7,390 nt of DNA from an uncultured Prevotellaceae bacterium (GTDB lineage: Bacteria > Bacteroidota > Bacteroidia > Bacteroidales > Bacteroidaceae), in assembly GCA_947303695.1 (NCBI GenBank), contig CAMYYX010000085.1, positions 1-7,390 on the forward strand. The letters are read 5' to 3'. The first letter of the stretch is position 1. Every line of letters begins with the position of its first letter. Below the pieces are notes generated by a model. It made no database searches. It was given only the letters and a program-made list of their open reading frames with translations, and was not told the DNA's origin. Shown here piece after piece: positions 1 to 5,413 of this stretch. Made by a program: the position numbers and the translations under genes.

Positions 1-580
1 CAAGTTCCTTTCCTACGACACGTACTTCATCCTTGAAGAGCAGTTTAATTGGCTCAACGAGTTCAAACTGCATATCCTCTGGCAGACCGCCCACATTGTG
101 GTGCGACTTCACAGGACCTGACTCCACGATGTCGGGATAAATAGTACCCTGTGCCAAGAAACTGATGCCTTTGAGTTTCCGAGCCTCTTCTTCGAACACA
201 CGGATGAATTCTGCACCGATAATCTTGCGTTTCTGCTCAGGGTCGGCCACTCCAGCCAACTTATCAAGGAAACGGTCCGTAGCATCCACATATACCAGAT
301 TAGCATTCAACTCATCGCGGAACACACGTACTACTTGCTCAGGCTCACCCTTACGTAGCAGACCGTGGTTCACGTGTACCGATACCAATTGTTTGCCAAC
401 CGCCTTAATCAGCAGCGCAGCCACTACTGATGAATCTACACCGCCGGAGAGTGCCAGCAGCACTTTTTTGTCACCTATTTGAGCACGCAGCTCACTGATT
501 TGTTCGTCAATAAATTTCTTGGCCAGAACTGGAGTGGTGATACGCTCCATATCAGCCGGCCGTACGTTACCTGTCGTCAT
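1..580 (-). CDS. guaA: GMP-synthase-like ATP-pyrophosphatase without an N-terminal glutaminase domain (5' part; runs off the left edge)
   Basis: The first 193 codons are present and the 3' end lies outside the window. The family (GuaA) makes GMP from XMP, ATP and ammonia in the cytoplasm; the ATP-PPase domain adenylates XMP. Visible motifs are the PP-loop SGGVDSS at residues 45-51, HGLLRKGE near 72-79, GTIYPDIVESG at 145-155 and SHHNVGGLPE at 159-168, followed by LFKDEVR. This is a very close match to the PPase half of GuaA. The start is ATG at 578-580. The same frame has a stop at 620-622, which is also the stop of the upstream GTPase gene, so there is no room for the roughly 190-residue class I amidotransferase domain that normally precedes this one. 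The loop between VESG and KSHHN is about five residues shorter than in B. subtilis GuaA as I remember it, and the usual VD(H/N)GLLR is VNHGLLR. It could be the synthetase subunit of a two-part enzyme, an ammonia-dependent enzyme, or a paralogue with another role. Family is certain, exact reaction is not. Confidence 0.9.
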   Translation of the reverse strand, partial: MTTGNVRPADMERITTPVLAKKFIDEQISELRAQIGDKKVLLALSGGVDSSVVAALLIKAVGKQLVSVHVNHGLLRKGEPEQVVRVFRDELNANLVYVDATDRFLDKLAGVADPEQKRKIIGAEFIRVFEEEARKLKGISFLAQGTIYPDIVESGPVKSHHNVGGLPEDMQFELVEPIKLLFKDEVRVVGKEL

Positions 581-619
581 AATTTCTTTTTTTGTAAATG
601 ATTGATAGTTTTCCTTATT

Positions 620-1774
620 TCAGAACTTAATTTTCTTCAGTTCTTTCTTGAATTCCTCTGCTACTGATTGGGCATTGGTCTCTCCGCCCTTTGCTGATGC
701 TTGGGCAGTCTTGACTGCGTTGTAGTAGGCATAACCCATGCCGGTTGTGAGGAGGGAGGCCGTAACGGCACTGATGGTTCCTCCAATGACGGAGCCTGCT
801 CCTGGAATGCATTTGAGGAGACCACGGACGACTGCACGTCCGGTGATGGTTGCTCCCAATACGCCTGCAGCACTGGAAAGAAGGGTTGTTAGGAATGCGC
901 GGTCGGCGTCCATCTGCATGACTTTCGTAATACTGGCCATCATACCGATTTGAACTGGCGCCAAAAGAACCGCATCACTGAAGGGAATGGGAGTCGCCCC
1001 AACTGCCGCAGCACTACTCGCTGCAACAGCGATGATTTTGTCAACGGCCTTTTTGGTGATGGTATCGTTCACTTTCTGTGAAGCGGCAAGAGCTGCCTTT
1101 GCTATGTCGGGAACGATTTCGTAGGTGTGCTCGACGAGTTCCTCAAGTCCGAATGCAGGAATCGTACCGATAGGGGTCTCGTAAGGCAATGCAAGGACAC
1201 GGATAACATTTGTGGCTTCGACACATTCTTCTTTAACGACATTGTAGAAGTCCAACGAAGTGTCAAGTGTCTTAGTGAGTACGACGACAACAGGGATGTC
1301 TTTAGCTAAGTCGTTGATGAATTCTATCTCGGCCTTCTCTACGCGCTTGCCATCATTGCTGATGCAGAACCACGCGAGGTGAATCTGTTTCTTTGTGTCG
1401 CCCAACTTCTTGCGCTTTTCGATTTCAGACTTGAGTTCTTGACGGATGGTGAGTGCGTTGCCCAACTCAAATCCTTTGGTGTCGAAAATGTGGACAGGCT
1501 CGCCTTCCTTAGAATACTCTTTCATGGTCTGTGTGACAGGTTTGCCGACACCCGTCTCTGCCAGATTGCCTTTGAACACAGCATTGACGAGTGTGCTTTT
1601 GCCTACTCCCGTCTTGCCAGCGATGATGATATTGACTTGGCCGATCTTCTCCACAGCCTCATCAATGATCTTCTTTATGTTGAGCGATTTGGCACTATCG
1701 GCCATTTCCTCAAGATTCTGTGCTTGCTCCTGAATGACTTTGGGGCCTTTGATGATGTCTGTAATCTTATTCAT
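620..1774 (-). CDS. P-loop GTPase with hydrophobic DUF697-like C-terminal domain
   Basis: A 384-residue Era/TrmE-like GTPase. The N-terminal ~45 residues are charged and helical. The G domain follows: Walker A (G1) GKTGVGKST at 53-61, a candidate G2 threonine in KPVTQT at 79-83, G3 DTKG at 98-101, and a G4-position motif TKTLD at 167-171 after the strand PVVVVL. G4 is not the canonical NKxD, so guanine specificity may be reduced or achieved differently. Residues ~224-356 are alanine/glycine-rich and hydrophobic, with PIPFSDAVLLAPVQIG at 262-277, which resembles the DUF697 (YcjF-like) domain and suggests membrane association. The C-terminus is a lysine-rich helix. The ATG at 1772-1774 sits 11 bases after the antiporter stop, which implies co-transcription. 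No Shine-Dalgarno is visible. The cellular role of this group is poorly known; the GTPase fold is clear, the function is not. Confidence 0.9.
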   Translation of the reverse strand: MNKITDIIKGPKVIQEQAQNLEEMADSAKSLNIKKIIDEAVEKIGQVNIIIAGKTGVGKSTLVNAVFKGNLAETGVGKPVTQTMKEYSKEGEPVHIFDTKGFELGNALTIRQELKSEIEKRKKLGDTKKQIHLAWFCISNDGKRVEKAEIEFINDLAKDIPVVVVLTKTLDTSLDFYNVVKEECVEATNVIRVLALPYETPIGTIPAFGLEELVEHTYEIVPDIAKAALAASQKVNDTITKKAVDKIIAVAASSAAAVGATPIPFSDAVLLAPVQIGMMASITKVMQMDADRAFLTTLLSSAAGVLGATITGRAVVRGLLKCIPGAGSVIGGTISAVTASLLTTGMGYAYYNAVKTAQASAKGGETNAQSVAEEFKKELKKIKF

Positions 1775-1785
1775 GTTATTGGTAA

Positions 1786-4056
1786 TTATAGGTTAAATGA
1801 ATTAATGAATTGTTTCAGTCGTTCGGTTTCTCCTGCGACGATGATGGTGTCGTCTTGTTCCAGCACAACTTGCGGTTCTGGGTTCATGATGTAGTCGTCG
1901 CCACGTTTGATACCCATGACGATGCAGTGTGCCTTGTCGCGGATGGCAGAGTCGAAGATTGTGCTGTTGATGAGTGGATTGCCTTCTTCAAGCGTGAAGC
2001 TCTCGAGTGTGACATGTGCACGGGCGATGTCCTCTTCTTCGTGCTTGATGCTCGAATCAATCATCTGTTTGAACTTGTCAATCTGTTCGTCCGAGCCTGC
2101 TACCACAATCTGATCACCTGGGTACACATGTTTGCTTCCGCCAGGAATGTTGGTGAATACACCTCCACGGATGATGCGTACGATGCTAACGCCCGAATGT
2201 TTTCGAACATTCAGTTGACTGAGAGTCCTGCCGCTGAAAGTGGATTCTTGCGGAAGTGTGAACGTCGAGATGTGGATATCATAAGGCAGGAGTGAGCTTT
2301 CGAATGCCTTTGTGACAGGGCGGCGTTTAGCTGCCGATACCTCGCGTGCGGTGAGATTCTTGTTGAATTGTTCTTCCATCCCCTTTGAACGGCTCTTGAC
2401 GCTACGCGACATCATGATGATGACAATGAGCAGCAATGAGATACCGATGAGCATACCTGATGTAAGGGTGAAGATGCGTACGATGGCATACGACACTACT
2501 CCGACTCCGATGAGCATTCGTAGCAGCAACAAGCCTGCTAACCAAGCCTTATGTCCGTTGCTTGAATTCCATAATACACGTGCCTCTTTGGAGTTCCTGT
2601 GTCGAGAAGCAATATTATATATAAAAGGAGAACAACTTCCGATGATGATGATGAGTGCAATAATCTTCATGACCAAAGAAGCAGTATCGGGGTTGAGGAA
2701 CGCTTCGAGCCATGTGGATTTCGAGAGGATGAACGGGCAGATGGTCTGGAAGAAGATGAGGTAGATGAACGCTGTGATGATGCCCGATATGAGCATGGTG
2801 ATGGCAACTTTACGCAGATAAGCTTTCCACACACTGTCAGACGAAACGGTGTTTTTGCGTTGTGCATAGTTCTCAAGGAACAATTTGATGCCTGGGCTGA
2901 GATGTTTGTTCAGATAACTCTCAGCAGGTCCTGAGAGACGCATGATGAATGGTGTGAGGAAGGTCGTGATGACCGACACCGCAACAACGATGGGGTAGAG
3001 GCTCGATTCGGTCACTCCTGCAGTCTGTCCGAAATCGGCGATGATGAAGGCAAACTCACCAATCTGCACCAACGTGAAACCTGTCTGCAAACTGACCTTC
3101 AGCGACTGGCCGGAGAGCAGTGTTCCGATGGATGCAAATGTAATCTGTCCGATGATGACAGTGAAGGTGATGATGACGATAGGCAGCCAGTATTGCAGCA
3201 GCAAATCGGGGTTAATCATCATACCCACTGATACGAAGAAGATGGAACCGAAGACGTTTTTGATGGGTAGAACCAAGTGCTCGATGCGTTCTGCTTCAAT
3301 CGTCTCTGCCAATACCGAACCCATGACAAAAGCCCCAAGTGCAGAACTGAATCCTGCGCCGATAGCTAGCAGCACCATTCCGAGACAAAGACCGATGGCG
3401 AAAATGGTGAGTGTCTCGTCGTTCAAGTGTTTGCGGAATTTCTTCAGGAAGGTAGGGATGATAGCGATGCCGACCACGAACCAAAGTACCAGATAGGCAA
3501 TCAACTTACCAATCTCCATCAGCAACTGGGTTCCTGCGAATTGCTTATTGACCGCAATGGAAGAGAGCAGCACCATCAGCACAACTGCAAAGAGGTCTTC
3601 CACGATAAGGATGCCGAATGCTACCTTCGCAAACTTATGACCGCCAAGGTTCATGTCCTCGATGGCTTTGAACACAATTGTGGTAGAGGACATACAGAGC
3701 ATACCTCCGAGGAAAAGCGAATTGATTTCGTCCCATCCAAGGATTCTGCCCAAAAGGAAACCTGCGGACATCATACCGACAACGATTGTTCCTGCCGCGA
3801 TCAATGCTGTACTACCTACTTGTAGCAGTTTCTTGAAACTGAATTCCAATCCCATCGCAAATAAGAGGAACAACACACCAATCTCGCCCCACATGTCGAC
3901 ACTCTTCTCGTCACCAATCCATGATTGGCCGCACATGTACGGACCTGCAATCATACCTGCTACGATATATCCAAGCACCACAGGTTGCTTAAAGAATTTA
4001 AACAACAGACTCGTGATGCCTGCAGTTAGCATGATGATGCAAAGGTCATGAATCAT
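1786..4056 (-). CDS. Kef-type (CPA2) monovalent cation:proton antiporter with two C-terminal RCK_C domains
   Basis: A 756-residue inner-membrane protein. Residues ~1-385 form the Na+/H+ exchanger (CPA2) core of about a dozen helices. Family landmarks are MGLEFS at 68-73, SSTTIVFKA at 123-131, the acidic pair E153-D154 in the ion-binding helix (ILIVEDLFAVV), FSSALGAFVMG at 236-246 and QIGEFAFI at 331-338. A second hydrophobic block at ~415-550 adds about four helices. The cytoplasmic tail holds two RCK_C (TrkA_C) domains, ~595-666 and ~684-752, each ending in a D-x-I-(I/V)-V-A-G strand (648-654 and 736-742). RCK_C domains bind small ligands, often cyclic dinucleotides or nucleotides, and gate transport. 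No nucleotide-binding RCK_N (TrkA_N) Rossmann domain is present, unlike E. coli KefB/KefC. The family exchanges K+ or Na+ for H+, but ion selectivity cannot be read here. The start is ATG at 4054-4056, 25 bases after the lipoprotein stop; the protein begins directly with the first membrane helix. Confidence 0.92.
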   Translation of the reverse strand: MIHDLCIIMLTAGITSLLFKFFKQPVVLGYIVAGMIAGPYMCGQSWIGDEKSVDMWGEIGVLFLLFAMGLEFSFKKLLQVGSTALIAAGTIVVGMMSAGFLLGRILGWDEINSLFLGGMLCMSSTTIVFKAIEDMNLGGHKFAKVAFGILIVEDLFAVVLMVLLSSIAVNKQFAGTQLLMEIGKLIAYLVLWFVVGIAIIPTFLKKFRKHLNDETLTIFAIGLCLGMVLLAIGAGFSSALGAFVMGSVLAETIEAERIEHLVLPIKNVFGSIFFVSVGMMINPDLLLQYWLPIVIITFTVIIGQITFASIGTLLSGQSLKVSLQTGFTLVQIGEFAFIIADFGQTAGVTESSLYPIVVAVSVITTFLTPFIMRLSGPAESYLNKHLSPGIKLFLENYAQRKNTVSSDSVWKAYLRKVAITMLISGIITAFIYLIFFQTICPFILSKSTWLEAFLNPDTASLVMKIIALIIIIGSCSPFIYNIASRHRNSKEARVLWNSSNGHKAWLAGLLLLRMLIGVGVVSYAIVRIFTLTSGMLIGISLLLIVIIMMSRSVKSRSKGMEEQFNKNLTAREVSAAKRRPVTKAFESSLLPYDIHISTFTLPQESTFSGRTLSQLNVRKHSGVSIVRIIRGGVFTNIPGGSKHVYPGDQIVVAGSDEQIDKFKQMIDSSIKHEEEDIARAHVTLESFTLEEGNPLINSTIFDSAIRDKAHCIVMGIKRGDDYIMNPEPQVVLEQDDTIIVAGETERLKQFINSFNL

Positions 4057-4081
4057 AAGCTAAAGGGTTTTGGATGATGGA

Positions 4082-5245
4082 TTATTTGAGTAATTCCTGA
4101 ATCTCTTCTTCGAGCGATGTGGTCACTTGGTCGCTTCGTTTCACCAGTTCATTGTCGCGATTAACCAAGAAGTAAGTGGGGAGATTCACCACTCCGTAAA
4201 GTCTCATGGCAGTACCGTCAGTTTCATGGACACAAACCCAAGGCAGTTTTTCGCACGAGAGTTTCCAGAAATGAATGTCCTCATCGAGTGCTACCTGATA
4301 GATTTCGAAGCCTTGTGGATGATACTGCTCATAGAGTTGGCGCATCTTTCTTGTTCGTTCGGGCGATTCAGTAGCTCCGTAGAGGGTGAAGTCGAGCATC
4401 ACCACCTTTCCTTTCAAGTCGGTCAGGCGGTGCATCTTGCCATTGATGTCTGGCAGTTCAACTTCGATGATACTTACCTCGCTGACTTTTGATTCGTCGA
4501 TATTCACTACTTTCTGAGTGGTAGGAGCCGTAAGTTCCATTCCTTGAACGGCCAAGTTGCAAATCTGCTCCGTACGCTTGGCATCCGGATAGAGACCATC
4601 CCATGCAGTGGCGATAGTGGCGTAACATTTGACATCATCGCGATTGGAGAGTGGATTGAACAGCTGGAAAGTGCCGTGCAGATCACTGATTGATTGACAC
4701 ACAGCATAGTAAGCATACGTCTTCTGTGGCTCTTGGAAGATGTAGTTGACCTTGATCTGCTCTTTGTAGTTATTCACCAATGAGTTGATGCTGTCCACGA
4801 TGTCTCCTGGATACATTGACTGGTTCTGTTCGAGGGCGATAATCTGGCTTTGCAATTTAGACTGCAATTGTGCAATCTCCTTTATTTTCTGACAGTTATC
4901 AGACCCCTCGACAGTGTAATTGTTACTAAAAGTAGAACGTTGAGTCTTGAAGGTGACGGTTTCTGTTGAATCGATTGAGAAGTTGATACGCTCCTGACCA
5001 AGACGAAGTGCATAGAATTCTGGGTTGGATGGGGCGTCAGTACGGAATCGGAATTGTCCGTCGTCTTTGAGTTTAACAGAGTCGATACATTGGATACCGT
5101 TGAGGGTCATTGCTTCAAGATAGAGCATTTCCCCCTTAGCTTCCCCGACAGTTCCTTCAACGCAAAACTTCGGTTTGTTGTCGCATGAGGTGAGCGATAA
5201 GGCTCCAATCATGCTGATAATACCTATAAGTGTCTTGATGTTCAT
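4082..5245 (-). CDS. DUF4369/thioredoxin-fold (TlpA-like) lipoprotein lacking the CxxC active site
   Basis: A 387-residue predicted lipoprotein. The signal peptide (N-terminal Lys, hydrophobic core) ends in the lipobox LTSC, with lipidated Cys at 21, so the mature protein is anchored in the envelope. Residues ~27-105 form a beta-rich DUF4369-like domain (FCVEGTVG..., GEMLYLEA, DSVKLKDDGQFRF). A helical middle (~115-240) follows. The C-terminal ~258-387 is a TlpA/AhpC-TSA-like thioredoxin fold: LPDINGKMHRLTDLKGKVVMLDF, then QGFEIYQVALD, and the cis-proline loop NLPTYFLVN with P356. Where redox-active members have WCxxC, this protein reads DFTLYGATESP (285-295), so it should not act as a thiol:disulfide oxidoreductase by the usual mechanism. 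Cys331 and Cys338 lie elsewhere in the fold. Similar cysteine-less DUF4369 proteins occur, as I recall, in other Bacteroidetes, so the loss is probably ancestral and not a sequencing error. It is first in the leftward operon. Its role may be binding or chaperoning; unknown. Confidence 0.88.
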   Translation of the reverse strand: MNIKTLIGIISMIGALSLTSCDNKPKFCVEGTVGEAKGEMLYLEAMTLNGIQCIDSVKLKDDGQFRFRTDAPSNPEFYALRLGQERINFSIDSTETVTFKTQRSTFSNNYTVEGSDNCQKIKEIAQLQSKLQSQIIALEQNQSMYPGDIVDSINSLVNNYKEQIKVNYIFQEPQKTYAYYAVCQSISDLHGTFQLFNPLSNRDDVKCYATIATAWDGLYPDAKRTEQICNLAVQGMELTAPTTQKVVNIDESKVSEVSIIEVELPDINGKMHRLTDLKGKVVMLDFTLYGATESPERTRKMRQLYEQYHPQGFEIYQVALDEDIHFWKLSCEKLPWVCVHETDGTAMRLYGVVNLPTYFLVNRDNELVKRSDQVTTSLEEEIQELLK

Positions 5246-5273
5246 TGTTGATTACTTGTTGCTTTTGTGAGCG

Positions 5274-5281
5274 CAAAATTA
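5274..5281 (-). promoter_or_regulatory. Candidate -7 promoter element for the leftward operon
   Basis: On the minus strand this reads TAATTTTG, an exact match to the Bacteroidetes -7 consensus TAnnTTTG. Its end lies 28 bases before the lipoprotein ATG, which would give a short leader. There is no TTG 19 bases upstream (the position reads TCC), so the -33 half is missing or weak. It is placed sensibly in the divergent spacer but rests on one half-site only. Confidence 0.45.
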
Positions 5282-5344
5282 GTAAAAATAACGGAATAGG
5301 GGATAGGGAATAATGAAAAAATGAAGAAAATGGTAAATAGAAAA

Positions 5345-5374
5345 TTGTCAAATAGTATTTTTTTTGTATCTTTG
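5345..5374 (+). promoter_or_regulatory. pnp promoter, Bacteroidetes sigma-A type (-33 TTG, -7 TATCTTTG)
   Basis: TTG at 5345-5347 is followed by exactly 19 bases and then TATCTTTG at 5367-5374, which fits the known Bacteroidetes consensus TTG-N19-TAnnTTTG in sequence and spacing. The spacer contains a run of T. Transcription should begin within about ten bases after 5374, giving a leader of about 30 bases before the pnp ATG at 5414. The position also rules out in-frame ATG codons further upstream (5321, 5330) as the main pnp start. Confidence 0.8.
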
Positions 5375-5383
5375 CGCGATTTT

Positions 5384-5397
5384 TATGTTATAACATA
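5384..5397. repeat. 14-bp perfect palindrome in the pnp leader
   Basis: TATGTTATAACATA is its own reverse complement. It lies 10 bases after the -7 element of pnp and 16 bases before the start codon, so it overlaps or directly follows the predicted transcription start. It could be an operator for a dimeric repressor, or chance in AT-rich DNA. With no loop it would make only a poor RNA hairpin, and it is not followed by the features of a terminator. Confidence 0.5.
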
Positions 5398-5413
5398 TAT
5401 ATTTTTAGTTAAG

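Noticed and set aside
165..482. 105-codon plus-strand open frame opposite the GMP-synthase-like gene.
   Set aside because: The minus strand encodes a near-canonical GuaA PPase core across the whole stretch; the product on the plus strand is Ser/Thr-rich and unrecognisable.
581..619. T-rich gap between the GTPase and GMP-synthase-like genes considered as a terminator.
   Set aside because: There is no inverted repeat before the homopolymer run; on the transcribed minus strand it is an A-rich tract just ahead of the start codon, more like a Bacteroidetes translation-initiation region.
1379..2295. Two plus-strand open frames (171 and 161 codons) opposite the GTPase and antiporter genes.
   Set aside because: Both are antisense to clearly recognised proteins, have no domain or promoter of their own, and read as reverse-frame shadows.
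2638..2655. Run of GAT/ATG triplets resembling a microsatellite.
   Set aside because: It encodes consecutive isoleucines (ATC codons) in a membrane helix of the antiporter; similar short runs occur elsewhere in the same gene for the same reason.
3134..3141. TACATTTG on the minus strand, matching the -7 consensus inside the antiporter gene.
   Set aside because: It is an isolated half-site in coding sequence with no suitable gene start nearby; expected by chance.
5321..5413. In-frame upstream extension of pnp from ATG 5321 or 5330 (31 or 28 extra residues without a stop).
   Set aside because: The extension covers the promoter (5345-5374), is AT-rich and has no resemblance to PNPase; the family start fits ATG 5414.
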